Of a stretch of 58,181 nt of DNA, positions 28,562 to 37,212 are shown piece after piece. Source of the DNA: Metasolibacillus meyeri. Its GTDB lineage: Bacteria; Bacillota; Bacilli; Bacillales_A; Planococcaceae. How positions within the stretch are numbered: the first letter of the stretch is position 1; every line of letters starts with the position of its first letter. The translations under genes were made by a program, and so were the position numbers. The stretch covers positions 1 to 58,181 of the forward strand of contig NZ_PYWN01000001.1 in NCBI RefSeq assembly GCF_003049505.1, written 5' to 3'. The notes beneath the pieces are model-generated. The model did not search any database, had not been told where the DNA came from, and was given only the letters and a program-made list of their open reading frames with translations.

Positions 28562-29239
28562 ATGCAAGCATTATTCGCCATCGTTGGTACAGTTGCTTTA
28601 TTTTTAATTTATCAAAGACTTTATGCAAAATGGAGCAAGCCTTATTTGCTGCCAATTTTAACGACAGCACTTACACTTATTGCTGTACTTTTACTATTTA
28701 AAATCCCATATGCTACGTATATGGAAGGTGGTCAATGGATTCATAAAATGTTAGGACCAGCCGTTGTTGCCTTAGCGTATCCATTGTATAACCAGCGCAA
28801 ACTTGTTTTTCAATATAAATATTCGATACTTTCAAGCCTATTTGTTGCGATGTTATCAGGGTTAATTAGTGTCTTTTTATTGCTAAAAGGCTTTAAGGCA
28901 TCACATGCATTTATGTTAACGGCATTACCAAAATCTTTAACAACACCAATTGCCATGCAGGTGAGTGAAACAGTTGGCGGTATTGTGCCACTGTCTGCAC
29001 TGCTCGTTATGATTGCAGGCTTTACAGGTGCCTTGTTAGGACCAGCTGTTTATAAATTAGCGCAAATTGACACAGCGATTAGTCGAGGTGTCTCAATGGG
29101 AAGTGCCTCACATGGTGTAGGTGTATCGAAATTGACAGAGTATGGGGAAAAGGATGTATCGATTGGTTCGCTGGCAATGGGATTGAGCGCTGTGTTAGGG
29201 GCATTTATTTGTCCATTGTTTGCAATGTTGTTTTTATAG
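28562..29239 (+). CDS. CidB/LrgB-family membrane protein
   Basis: Partner of the preceding holin-like protein, 226 aa with six or more hydrophobic segments. Family motifs include LGPAVVALAYPLY, ALPKSLTTPIAMQVSE, IAGFTGALLGP and GSASHGVGVSK. ATG at 28562 is chosen over an in-frame upstream GTG inside cidA. The pair forms a two-gene operon. It either modulates autolysis or moves small organic acids such as pyruvate. Confidence 0.92.
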   Translation: MQALFAIVGTVALFLIYQRLYAKWSKPYLLPILTTALTLIAVLLLFKIPYATYMEGGQWIHKMLGPAVVALAYPLYNQRKLVFQYKYSILSSLFVAMLSGLISVFLLLKGFKASHAFMLTALPKSLTTPIAMQVSETVGGIVPLSALLVMIAGFTGALLGPAVYKLAQIDTAISRGVSMGSASHGVGVSKLTEYGEKDVSIGSLAMGLSAVLGAFICPLFAMLFL

Positions 29240-29269
29240 TATTTCCGGGGAAATAAAGGGGGATTTTTT

Positions 29270-30229
29270 GTGAAATGGGAGACGCGTGTCACGGAGCTTT
29301 TAAATATTAAGTATCCAATTATTCAAGGGGGACTAGCTTATTTAGCTTATGCTGATTTGGCTGCGGCTGTATCCAATGCTGGAGGGCTTGGACAAATTAC
29401 TGCAATGAGCTTGGCGACGCCCGATGATTTGCGCAGAGAAATTGAAAAGGTTCGTACATTAACAGATAAACCTTTCGGAGTTAATTATGCAATCGGTCAG
29501 CATGGGAAAGACTATGAGGATATGGTGAAGGTTGCAGCCGAAATGGAAGTATCTGTTGTCACGATTACAGGTGGCAATCCAGCACCGATTTTTGAAATAC
29601 TACAAGATGCACCATGTAAAAAACTTGTACTTGTAGCAGCACGTCGCCAAGCACAAAAGGCGGAGGAACTTGGCGCAGATGCTGTCATGGTTGTTGGACA
29701 AGAGGGTGGTGGTCATTTGGGGCGTGATGATGTTGGCACAATGGTGCTCGTACCGCAAGTAGTAGACCATGTTTCTATTCCTGTAATCGCTTCAGGTGGC
29801 ATTGGTGATGGTCGTGGTTGGATGGCAGCACACGCACTTGGTGCAGAGGGAATCGAAATGGGAACACGCTTCATTGCGACAAAGGAATGTATACATGCTT
29901 CAAACGCATATAAAGAGGCACTTTTACACAGTGCGGAATATGATACGACTGTGATAAAGCGTTCAATTGGTGCACCAGCACGCGCATTGCGTAATGAGTT
30001 TACGGAGCGCATTTTACAAGTTGAAAGCGAAACGCCAACATATGAAGCATTGAAAGATTTTATTAGTGGCAAAGCAAATCAACGCTTTATTTATGATGGT
30101 GAGAGCGCGGAAGGCTTTGGCTGGGCGGGGCAAGTAGCAGGCTTAATTCAAGATGTGCCAACAGTTGCTGAGCTAATTGAGCGCATGGTTGCACAAGCTG
30201 CCTCAATTCGTGTAAAATGGAGCGAATAA
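29270..30229 (+). CDS. Nitronate monooxygenase-like flavoenzyme
   Basis: FMN-dependent TIM-barrel enzyme of the 2-nitropropane dioxygenase/FabK group, 319 aa. Motifs: IIQGGLAYLAYADLAAAVSN at the N-terminus, GGGHLGRDD in the middle with the active-site histidine, and the phosphate-binding IASGGIGDGRG then GAEGIEMGTRF. It either oxidises nitronates or is a relative of the FabK enoyl-ACP reductase; the sequence does not settle which. The start is GTG after AAAGGGGG. It may be read together with yktA, 20 nt downstream. Confidence 0.88.
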   Translation: MKWETRVTELLNIKYPIIQGGLAYLAYADLAAAVSNAGGLGQITAMSLATPDDLRREIEKVRTLTDKPFGVNYAIGQHGKDYEDMVKVAAEMEVSVVTITGGNPAPIFEILQDAPCKKLVLVAARRQAQKAEELGADAVMVVGQEGGGHLGRDDVGTMVLVPQVVDHVSIPVIASGGIGDGRGWMAAHALGAEGIEMGTRFIATKECIHASNAYKEALLHSAEYDTTVIKRSIGAPARALRNEFTERILQVESETPTYEALKDFISGKANQRFIYDGESAEGFGWAGQVAGLIQDVPTVAELIERMVAQAASIRVKWSE

Positions 30230-30249
30230 TGAAAAGGTAGGTTATCCAA

Positions 30250-30522
30250 ATGGAATATTCTTATCCACTATCAACAGACTGGACAACAGAGGAAATGGTT
30301 GACGTTGTACATTTTTTTGAAGTTGTCGAGGCAGCCTATGAAAAAGGCATTAAGCGTGAGGAAATCATGGCAAAATATCGTCGCTTCAAGGAAGTTATCC
30401 CTTCACAGGCGGAGGAAAAAACAATTTTCCGCGACTTCGAAAAAGCAAGCGGCTATGTCAGCTATAAAGTAGTGAAAGAAGCGAAGGAATCTTCTGATGG
30501 TGTGATTATTCGCATCAAATAA
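30250..30522 (+). CDS. yktA: UPF0223 family protein YktA
   Basis: Small helical cytoplasmic protein of 90 aa, unknown function, conserved in Bacillales. The sequence pattern (MEYSYPLSTDWTTEEMVDVV, then FFEVVEAAYEKGI and YRRFKEVIPSQAEEK) is distinctive for the family. In B. subtilis it sits next to yktB; here the two are about 25 kb apart, and this gene marks the left edge of the accessory block. Confidence 0.93.
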   Translation: MEYSYPLSTDWTTEEMVDVVHFFEVVEAAYEKGIKREEIMAKYRRFKEVIPSQAEEKTIFRDFEKASGYVSYKVVKEAKESSDGVIIRIK

Positions 30523-30570
30523 GCGCATACTAGTAGAGATTTCACTTTTGTACAGAAGGAGGCGGAACGA

Positions 30571-30723
30571 ATGAGCAAGAAGGACGAATTAGACCTGAAA
30601 TCTCAGAAGATCCACCAGAACTGGACGAGAAACAAGCAGCAAAAATCTCAAGTAAATGGGGAAACAGAGCTAACACTCCACAACCAAATGCTGAGAACTG
30701 CTGCCAAATCAAAACAGCTCTAG
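30571..30723 (+). CDS. Small 50-aa hydrophilic protein
   Basis: ATG at 30571 lies 8 nt after AAGGAGG and opens a 50-codon frame (MSKKDELDLKSQKIHQNWTR...). It is polar and basic with no cysteine or membrane segment, and is followed by a terminator. I do not recognise a family. The strong ribosome binding site and terminator make it likely to be real. Confidence 0.65.
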   Translation: MSKKDELDLKSQKIHQNWTRNKQQKSQVNGETELTLHNQMLRTAAKSKQL

Positions 30724-30743
30724 CTTTTGGCTAAAGTGAATGA

Positions 30744-30787
30744 AGCTCCCGTAAACGATTGTTATTGTTTATAGGAGCTTTTTTAGG
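30744..30787 (+). terminator. Terminator after the 50-aa gene
   Basis: AAGCTCCCGTAAAC pairs with GTTTATAGGAGCTT around ATTGTTATT and is followed by TTTTTT. Confidence 0.85.
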
Positions 30788-30837
30788 CAGGAAATTCTTC
30801 TTACTATAGCGAATATTTCCAAAGGGAGGGAGATAAG

Positions 30838-31272
30838 ATGATTCAATTTAAAGAAATAGATAGAAAAAACTTTTGGGATGTTATTGATTTAAATGTGGCA
30901 GAAGAACAAAAAGATTTCGTTGCTTCTAATTTATTTTCATTAGCACAGGCAAAAGCCTATCCAGAATGTATTTGTCTAGCGATTTATGCAGAAGAAGTGC
31001 TTGTAGGCTTTGTGATGTACTGTATGGATGAGGATGACCATGAATATTGGATTTATCGTTTAATGATTGATGAAAAATTTCAAGGAAAAGGCTATGGCAA
31101 AGCAGCAATGGAGAAGCTAATTGTACATATTAAGAAAGACGTGAATCACCATGTCATTTACTTAAGCTTTGAACCAGAGAATCACTTAGCGAGAAGGTTA
31201 TATGAAAAGCTCGGCTTTGAACCAGATGGACGTGTGATTGATGATGAGATTGTTTACCGGTTAATTTATTAG
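30838..31272 (+). CDS. GNAT acetyltransferase, polyamine type
   Basis: Cytoplasmic N-acetyltransferase of 144 aa. The acetyl-CoA motif A is RLMIDEKFQGKGYGKAAMEK, and the C-terminal ENHLARRLYEKLGFEPDG is typical of GNATs. The N-terminal part (VASNLFSLAQAKAYPECICL) and overall pattern resemble BltD and other spermine/spermidine acetyltransferases, which is inference from memory. That would fit the polyamine importer earlier in the window, although they are not linked in one operon. GGGAGG site before the ATG. Confidence 0.85.
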   Translation: MIQFKEIDRKNFWDVIDLNVAEEQKDFVASNLFSLAQAKAYPECICLAIYAEEVLVGFVMYCMDEDDHEYWIYRLMIDEKFQGKGYGKAAMEKLIVHIKKDVNHHVIYLSFEPENHLARRLYEKLGFEPDGRVIDDEIVYRLIY

Positions 31273-31286
31273 GAAAAAAGTTCGGA

Positions 31287-31349
31287 TTCGCCCAACGAAG
31301 TGCGCTTTTCGCCCAACCAAGTGTGAAATTCGCCCGCAATAACAAAACC
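31287..31349. repeat. Three 21-bp tandem units
   Basis: Three consecutive 21-bp units start with TTCGCCC at 31287, 31308 and 31329; the second half drifts between copies. The array sits just after the GNAT stop, and the period matches the other intergenic arrays in the window. Confidence 0.7.
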
Positions 31350-31489
31350 AGCGCGAAAATAACAATAAACATTTATCATCATTATATGGTGTGTGCTTAT
31401 TATCAATTGCGACAACGGTATTTTGGAAAAATGAGGAATTTTGTTTTAGTGTTATACAGAATGCTTCTCGATTTTAAGGAGATATTACG

Positions 31490-31939
31490 GTGAAACATGT
31501 TTTAAAAAGAAAATTCCTAACAGCTTGTATAGTCATATTTAATATTGGATTTTTAGTAATTGTAATGGATACGAATGTCACTCATGGCACTCATGGCAAT
31601 ATACTGTTTTCTTTGGTTAGTAGCCTCATACTAATTTTGGTATTTTCTTTAGTATATGTTGCCCCATTTATTATTGTAATAGGTATTCCTACCTCTATAA
31701 TAATTGATAGAGTTATTGTGACCATAAAAAATAAAAACTTTGTATCGCTTATTTTACATATAGCGACAGGTTGTATAGTAGCTGTTATTATTCTAAGTTT
31801 ATTGAATTCTGACATGCTAACTTATGAGTATTTAACCAATGAATTCTATCTAATTAAATTAATGTTTATATGCTTATATCCAGGTGTGAATTTCTGGTTT
31901 GCAGATTTAGTAATCACTAAAGTAATAAAAAATAAATGA
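31490..31939 (+). CDS. Uncharacterised membrane protein, 149 aa
   Basis: I do not recognise a family. There are about four hydrophobic segments (near residues 9-25, 38-66, 84-102 and 120-140) joined by short loops. The start is GTG after AAGGAG at 8-nt spacing. It belongs to a run of small, AT-rich membrane genes between IS3 remnants, typical of recently acquired or fast-evolving DNA. Confidence 0.7.
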   Translation: MKHVLKRKFLTACIVIFNIGFLVIVMDTNVTHGTHGNILFSLVSSLILILVFSLVYVAPFIIVIGIPTSIIIDRVIVTIKNKNFVSLILHIATGCIVAVIILSLLNSDMLTYEYLTNEFYLIKLMFICLYPGVNFWFADLVITKVIKNK

Positions 31940-32042
31940 AATATTATACGCAGCCCTCTTATTTGTAAGGAGTGGTTGCCCATAGCTTAATGGTAGTATT
32001 TGCAATATTTATTTTATCATAATAGATGTGGAGGAAATTAAT

Positions 32043-32375
32043 ATGTCAATCATTATTAGCTCCACAACCTTAATACTATTTGTTCTAGGTTGTTATTACT
32101 TATTTAATGTTATTTTCATTTTTACAAAAAAGAAGACTTCTGATTTTTTTATCCAAATTCTCCCCGGATGGGTTTTGGTATTATTGATAAGCACATTGAT
32201 ATTACAGATGTATCCTAAATATCTGCATGGTAAGCAATTAATAATCGTAGTTTTTTATACTTCATTAATTCTATGTGTGCTCCTTTCTATATCCATTATT
32301 TTTATAAAACCATTCAATAAATCGAGATATTATGCATTGATTAAAAAAGTGAAAAAAGACAGAGGAATTCACTGA
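32043..32375 (+). CDS. Uncharacterised membrane protein, 110 aa
   Basis: I do not recognise a family. Three hydrophobic segments (about residues 4-27, 40-58 and 67-90) and a basic C-terminal tail (LIKKVKKDRGIH). ATG at 32043 is 8 nt after GGAGG. It is followed by a hairpin that coincides with an IS3-type end. Confidence 0.68.
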   Translation: MSIIISSTTLILFVLGCYYLFNVIFIFTKKKTSDFFIQILPGWVLVLLISTLILQMYPKYLHGKQLIIVVFYTSLILCVLLSISIIFIKPFNKSRYYALIKKVKKDRGIH

Positions 32376-32400
32376 ATTTATGAAAAAGGCTGTAGGAAGG

Positions 32401-32498
32401 GTACTGCACTCCGAAAGTTAGAGTAAAAATCTAACTTTCAGGGTGTTTTTTGTATGGAAAAATATAGTGGAGCATTTAAAATGAAAATTGGTAAATGA
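32401..32498 (+). mobile_element. IS3-family left-end remnant with truncated orfA
   Basis: TACTGCACTCCGAAAGTTAG and a 10-bp hairpin (GAAAGTTAGA 32413-32422 / TCTAACTTTC 32430-32439) resemble the end of IS150-group elements. About 15 bp further, ATG at 32454 opens MEKYSGAFKMKIGK, like the first residues of an IS3 OrfA, then stops. The rest of the element is gone. The hairpin may act as terminator of the preceding gene. Confidence 0.6.
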
Positions 32499-32513
32499 AT
32501 AAATTCGAATTTA

Positions 32514-32575
32514 TCCCGTATTAACAGGCTATAAGACTCCCACTGATCGAAGGTTCACTTTATATCATGATATTT
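32514..32575. repeat. Short copy of the element at 57895-58060
   Basis: CCGTATTAACAGGCTATAAG and CCACTGATCGAAGGTTCACT (ending in TTATA) also occur at 57899 and around 58027, where about 110 bp separate them. Here they are nearly adjacent, so this is an internally deleted copy. Confidence 0.65.
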
Positions 32576-32597
32576 ATTTTGAAAGGCAGGTGAACTT

Positions 32598-32811
32598 ATG
32601 AAAAAAATTACTGTTGGTATTAATTGTTTTTATAGGAATCATAAGAGTTATCAAATATATAAATTATTAAAATCAAAATGCGAATACTTTAGTATGTGGA
32701 GTTTTATATGCCTTTGATGATGTAATTGCTATTAAAATTGAAGGGAAATTTAATGTAGCGAAAAGGGGGCGTCTCAATGACAGCTCCCTAAATTGTTGGA
32801 AACATAAATAA
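32598..32811 (+). pseudogene. Disrupted small secreted or membrane protein
   Basis: ATG at 32598 is in a frame that stops after 40 codons. Removing one A from the run of seven A gives MKKLLLVLIVFIGIIRVIKY, a convincing signal or anchor sequence, which meets an in-frame TAA and then continues NTLVCGVLYAFDDVIAIKIE to a stop at 32811. One frameshift and one nonsense change therefore seem to have broken a gene of about 70 codons. Its end overlaps the convergent gene that follows. Confidence 0.4.
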
Positions 32812-33288
32812 AATAACCGCAACAAGCAGTGTGGAGCTTGTCCAAGTGAATAGCAATTTTCGTTCCAATTTGCTGGAGCGATCTACTGCTAGATGGATAA
32901 TTGATAATACAAAAAGGTTGATAAAAAATAAGAAATAATACACAATAATTAGCATCATCCACGGGTGTGTCATAAATATTTGCTGTAACGATGTAGTGAA
33001 AAATAATAAAATAAATACTACAAATGAAATAGCTAACCAAATGAAAATAACAATAAACATTTTATCCCAAAGTTTATGCTGCATAAACTTTGTTTCTTTT
33101 TGACCATAGTTATACAAAAGTTGATTGCATATAAAAAGAAGTAGCGCAGCCGCCAAAACTAGAATAATGCCTTTAAGGGTATTATTTTCAATTTGGATTG
33201 TTTTATTTTGAATATAAGAATGTGTTACATAAGTAAAAATAATTAATGTAATAATGCAAAAGGCTTGTTTGAATATATAAGGTTTCAT
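32788..33288 (-). CDS. Uncharacterised four-helix membrane protein, 166 aa
   Basis: I do not recognise a family. Four hydrophobic segments (about residues 6-22, 38-58, 76-100 and 108-132) plus a final one near 146-164, with basic loops between. GGAGGTACC lies 6-8 nt before the ATG. It runs against its neighbours and has no clear functional partner. Confidence 0.7.
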   Translation of the reverse strand: MKPYIFKQAFCIITLIIFTYVTHSYIQNKTIQIENNTLKGIILVLAAALLLFICNQLLYNYGQKETKFMQHKLWDKMFIVIFIWLAISFVVFILLFFTTSLQQIFMTHPWMMLIIVYYFLFFINLFVLSIIHLAVDRSSKLERKLLFTWTSSTLLVAVILFMFPTI

Positions 33289-33893
33289 GGATGGTACCTC
33301 CTATTGCTCCGTTAAATAGTATCATGTGTGTTAATTAGCTTGGGGTGGACGCTTTCCACAGACTAATAATAAAAGACTTGAACTATTTCTGTCAGAGCCA
33401 CCGCTATCAACGAGTATGTGTTTTATAAAAAGCATTTTCCTCTACAAAGCACGTTAATTAATAGCCAATATTTACATAACCAACATGTTTGAAATATTAC
33501 AGCGTAAAGCGAATTATTTTCAATTTTATCATATAAATAATTGCCGAAAAAGTATATTTTTTACTCAATATAATCAAACCTAAAGAGAGCCTTCAATCAG
33601 TGGGAGGTTCTCGCCATTTGTCAAGATAAGTGATTGTGAATCAATAGGAGTATTGTTCAGTATATATACCTATCGTAAATTTACTTTAAATGCTATAACA
33701 TTGATACATAATGAAAAGTTGTTTAGAAAGTAGAGCACTTGCTTACTTTTTAGACAGCTTTTTCGTTTACTCAATGAAAATTACTTCACCATTTGGAGGG
33801 AAAGCATTTGGTCTTTAATATTCAGAAAATACTGACTAAAATAAGTTTATGTAAGCGATTTCTAGTATTTTTATTCATAGGGGTGGTGATGAG
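33289..33893. other. Gene-free 605-bp stretch upstream of the nine-gene operon
   Basis: No supported gene. It contains a copy of the palindromic repeat (CCTTCAATCAGTGGGAGG near 33590-33612) and an imperfect 18-bp hairpin (33715-33732 with 33744-33761) followed by TTTTTCG, which could terminate or attenuate transcription about 130 bp before the regulator gene. Promoter-like words such as TATAAC near 33694 have no good -35, so no promoter is assigned. Confidence 0.45.
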
Positions 33894-35735
33894 ATGATGT
33901 TGAGTGAAAGAGAGCTGAAAATTGCGATTAAGCTTCTTGAAACGAAATTACCTATGAAAATAAAGGATTTATCGCAGGACTTTACTGTTAGCACAAGGAC
34001 GATTAAATATGATCTTGAGCATGTGAAGCAATGGTTTCAGCTTCAGCAAATTACTGTACATGCTCAGCCAAATAAAGGACTGTGGGTGACGTGTGATGAT
34101 CGAATGCGCAACAAAGCATTACAGCAGTTGCTTGGTGATGAGAGATGGAGGCAAAGTCCTGATCAAAACGTTAGATTGCAGCGAATTTTAGTAACATTGT
34201 TTTTAAGTCAAGATTATATAACAGCAAATACTTTAGCTGAAAATTTGCAAGTGAGCCGCAATACAATTTTAAATGATATGAATTTTGTGAGTGAGTATGT
34301 TGAACCATGGATGATACAGCTTGAACGGATGAAGCGTAAAGGTTATCGATTCATAGGCGCAGAGCTGAATATGCGACTATTTATGGAGCATCTTATTTAT
34401 ACGAATTTAACAAACTATGAAATTTATCAAATTATGACACGGATTACGACAAATGAAGGGGAATCGGAGCAGAAATTTTTAATGGATACAACGCTGCTTT
34501 CGATGTTCAAAATAGCAGAGCGACATCTAAAAAAATTATATACACCAGTTATTGCACAGCTATTCCACCAATCTGATTTAATTTTGCTATTAATTCGTCT
34601 GACAATTTCTATTGTGCGCTTGGAGAAGGGTCAAACCATTGATGGCTACCGAGTTCTCAATAAAAACTTATATACGGATGATGTCTCTTTATTCATGTTA
34701 GCTTTGATGGAAAATGTTTTGACAGAGCTAGAGTTACCGTTGCTACATAATGAATTTTTATACTTATCAGGTGATATTGCGAAAGATGCGAGAGGCATTG
34801 ATTTAACGATTGTAACGAATCAGGTTATTCAATATGTGAGTAAAAAGGAAGGAATGGATTATAGCAAGGACCCGAAATTATTTAACCGCTTATTTGCACA
34901 TTTATCTTTACGGTTAAACAAAGGTGTATTCAATGTATCAGAAGTAAATCCTTTTGCAGATGAAATAAAAGCAGATTACCCTAGATTGTTCAAAAACATT
35001 ACAGAAGCTTGTCAAATACATCTCGGTTTATCTGCTGTTATTAATCATGATGCCTTTATTTCGTTAATTGCACTGCATTTTTTAAGTTCCTATGAAAATA
35101 CATTTGCTACAAAACGCAAAGTGCAAGGGTTATATGTTTGTGCTACAGGTGGAGGAGTTGCACGCCTTATTAAAACGAGGGTAGAAAAGGAAATTCAAGA
35201 TATTGAAATTGTTGGTTACTGTTCGATTATGGAAGTGGAAGAGTTATGCAAACGAGAGCAAGTCGATTTGATCATTAGCGTTTTTCCAATTCAATCGAAT
35301 ATTCCTGTAATTGTTGTAGAGGCTATTCCGACAAAGCGAGATATTGAAGCAATCCGAGAGCACGTGAAGGCATTTATGAAAGATAGCCCTTCCTATCAGC
35401 CTAATATGCCATATCATCATCAGCGTTCAGGCAATGAAGAGCATGAGCAAGTGAGCTTGGAAATGATTATAAAAGGCTTTGAAATATTTCATGAAATTTC
35501 AATCGCATTTCAAGAGGATATTCAAGAAGAGCGCAAACAAGCATTACAATTCCATATTTTTTTAATGGTGCATCGCAGTTATTTTGATAAACAATATGAT
35601 GACTTTCTTTATACAAATCAATCGCTAACAGATAAGCAACATAGCGATATACAAAAATTGAGTGAAATGCTTGAACGATTACAAGTGACCGTGCAAAGGT
35701 CTGAACTTATGGCACTTTTACAATATTTAAAATAG
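33894..35735 (+). CDS. PRD-containing transcription regulator with EIIB-like domain
   Basis: Cytoplasmic regulator of 613 aa in the BglG/MtlR/DgaR class. Two N-terminal helix-turn-helix regions (about 5-60 and 85-140; KIKDLSQDFTVSTRTIKYDL and TANTLAENLQVSRNTILNDM), two PRD modules (about 180-400) with histidines that PTS proteins phosphorylate in relatives, then an EIIB-like domain starting VCATGGGVARLIKTRV near 410 with its loop cysteine. The final 100 residues are helical and unassigned. No AAA+ domain is present, so it is not a LevR-type sigma-54 activator. It leads, or lies just upstream of, eight codirectional genes, with the next start 11 nt after its stop. Confidence 0.9.
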   Translation: MMLSERELKIAIKLLETKLPMKIKDLSQDFTVSTRTIKYDLEHVKQWFQLQQITVHAQPNKGLWVTCDDRMRNKALQQLLGDERWRQSPDQNVRLQRILVTLFLSQDYITANTLAENLQVSRNTILNDMNFVSEYVEPWMIQLERMKRKGYRFIGAELNMRLFMEHLIYTNLTNYEIYQIMTRITTNEGESEQKFLMDTTLLSMFKIAERHLKKLYTPVIAQLFHQSDLILLLIRLTISIVRLEKGQTIDGYRVLNKNLYTDDVSLFMLALMENVLTELELPLLHNEFLYLSGDIAKDARGIDLTIVTNQVIQYVSKKEGMDYSKDPKLFNRLFAHLSLRLNKGVFNVSEVNPFADEIKADYPRLFKNITEACQIHLGLSAVINHDAFISLIALHFLSSYENTFATKRKVQGLYVCATGGGVARLIKTRVEKEIQDIEIVGYCSIMEVEELCKREQVDLIISVFPIQSNIPVIVVEAIPTKRDIEAIREHVKAFMKDSPSYQPNMPYHHQRSGNEEHEQVSLEMIIKGFEIFHEISIAFQEDIQEERKQALQFHIFLMVHRSYFDKQYDDFLYTNQSLTDKQHSDIQKLSEMLERLQVTVQRSELMALLQYLK

Positions 35736-35746
35736 GAGGTGAGCAT

Positions 35747-36871
35747 GTGAGTAATTATACGATTATTCAAAATGGATTTGTCATTGATCCAGAGAAGAAG
35801 GGCATTGAACAAAGAGAGATAGGCATTATCGAAGGTAAATTAGCCGATAGTAAAGACGTGTTGGAGCAAGGTACAGCTATTAACTATATTGATGCAGAGG
35901 GAGCATACATTGCGCCAGGTTTTATTGATTTACATGTCCACGTTTTCAAGGGTGCAACAACATTAGGAATTGAAGCGGACCTTGTAGGCATCCAGCAAGG
36001 GGTGACGACAATCGTTGACGCAGGTAGTTCGGGTTGTGCGAACTATCAGCTATTAAAGGAAACAGTTATACAGCAAAGTGACACAGAGGTTTTAGCATTT
36101 TTGAATATTGCGAAGGATGGCTTAGGGGCTGGGCTGTCTGAATTGGCAGATCCGACAAATTTAATGAGCGTGGAGGAAGCAACGGAAATTTTTGTACGTG
36201 AGCCACAAATTGTTGGGCTGAAGGCAAGGATGAGTGGCTCAGTTGTGAAGGAGCAGGGCATTGCGCCATTGAAGCATGCGCGATTCGTTGCGGGTGCATT
36301 GCATAAACCGATTATGGTGCATATTGGGAATCCGCCCCCTTATTTAAATGAAGTGTTTCCGTTATTAGGAAAAGGTGATATTGTCACACATGCGTTTCAC
36401 GGCAAAAAGCATGGCATTTTAAATGAACAAGGGTATTTGCTTGCTGAGGCGACCGAGGCGTTACAGCGCGGCGTATTATTTGATGTAGGGCATGGCACAT
36501 CGAGCTTTAGCTATCAAACTTTGCAGAAATTTAAAGAAAACTATACAGAGCCATTTTCAATTAGTACGGATATTTATTTGAATAATTATGATCATCCAGT
36601 AGGAAGCTTAATGCTGACAATGTCCAAGCTTTTGGAGTTAGGTTTCACATTAGAAGAAGTAGTACGGGCTGTGACGATTCGAGCAGCAAAAGCAATCGGC
36701 TTAACGGAGCAAGGCACATTACAAAATGGTACGCGGGCCGATTTAACAATTTTTACATTGCAGGATGAACGAACAAATCTAGTAGATTCAGAGGGCGTAG
36801 TTTTAACTGCAAATCATGTATTACAGCCAAAAATAACCGTAAGAAATGGAAGAGTGGTGTTTCGTCAATGA
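35747..36871 (+). CDS. Amidohydrolase/deacetylase (EF_0837-like)
   Basis: Metal-dependent amidohydrolase of 374 aa with a dihydroorotase-like fold. The metal motif is DLHVHVFKG (His63, His65) after APGFID; later ligands appear in GLKARMSGS (probable carboxylated Lys), MVHIGNPP, THAFHGKKHG and the late Asp in FSISTDIY. The start is GTG after GGAGG. From memory the family is linked to the DgaE/DgaF-like genes in Enterococcus faecalis (EF_0837). A likely role is to deacylate an N-acyl amino-sugar acid before the downstream ammonia-lyase; this is inference. Its stop overlaps the next gene by 4 nt (ATGA). Confidence 0.85.
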   Translation: MSNYTIIQNGFVIDPEKKGIEQREIGIIEGKLADSKDVLEQGTAINYIDAEGAYIAPGFIDLHVHVFKGATTLGIEADLVGIQQGVTTIVDAGSSGCANYQLLKETVIQQSDTEVLAFLNIAKDGLGAGLSELADPTNLMSVEEATEIFVREPQIVGLKARMSGSVVKEQGIAPLKHARFVAGALHKPIMVHIGNPPPYLNEVFPLLGKGDIVTHAFHGKKHGILNEQGYLLAEATEALQRGVLFDVGHGTSSFSYQTLQKFKENYTEPFSISTDIYLNNYDHPVGSLMLTMSKLLELGFTLEEVVRAVTIRAAKAIGLTEQGTLQNGTRADLTIFTLQDERTNLVDSEGVVLTANHVLQPKITVRNGRVVFRQ

Positions 36872-37200
36872 CAGCGTTAGATATGGAGAAAATTATTGAA
36901 AGAAGTGGCGATGCAAAAAAATGCCGTGAGTTACTAGCAGAGACAAAGGACATTATGGCAAAGTCAGCAATTGTTATGGATGAAACGCAGTGGCTGTCAT
37001 TAGCATCTCATTTATCTGCGATGCTCTATCGTTCAATCCATCAAGAGCCTATTCAGCCGTTGGATAGTACGATGTTTAGCGAAGTATCACAGGGGTCAAT
37101 CGAACTAGCAGTAGCTGTTTGTGGATTATTACCAAATTTACATGCGGATGAAAAATACTTATTATCTATTCATTTTGAAGCAGCAAAAATAAATAATTAG
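36868..37200 (+). CDS. Free-standing PRD-domain protein (EF_0829-like)
   Basis: Small cytoplasmic protein of 110 aa made of little more than one PTS regulation domain. The helical pattern and the two histidines expected of a PRD are visible (LASHLSAMLYR near residue 48 and LSIHFEAAK near 103). It has no DNA-binding part. In this operon it could receive a phosphoryl group from HPr and signal to the regulator or to the putative transporter. It is coupled to the amidohydrolase gene by an ATGA overlap and is 12 nt before the SFCGS gene. Confidence 0.82.
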   Translation: MTALDMEKIIERSGDAKKCRELLAETKDIMAKSAIVMDETQWLSLASHLSAMLYRSIHQEPIQPLDSTMFSEVSQGSIELAVAVCGLLPNLHADEKYLLSIHFEAAKINN

Positions 37201-37212
37201 GAGGAATATAAA

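Noticed and set aside
30580-30750. Alternative frame (EQEGRIRPEISEDPPELDEK...) overlapping the 50-aa gene
   Set aside because: It has no start codon with a ribosome binding site, whereas the 50-aa frame has AAGGAGG at ideal spacing.
31978-32010. tRNA-like D-arm (ATAGCTTAATGGTAG)
   Set aside because: No acceptor, anticodon or T arm can be built from the following sequence; at most a short fragment or chance match.
33894-35735. LevR-type sigma-54 activator controlling the nine-gene operon
   Set aside because: No AAA+ sigma-54 interaction domain is present and no -24/-12 promoter (GG-N10-GC) was seen upstream.
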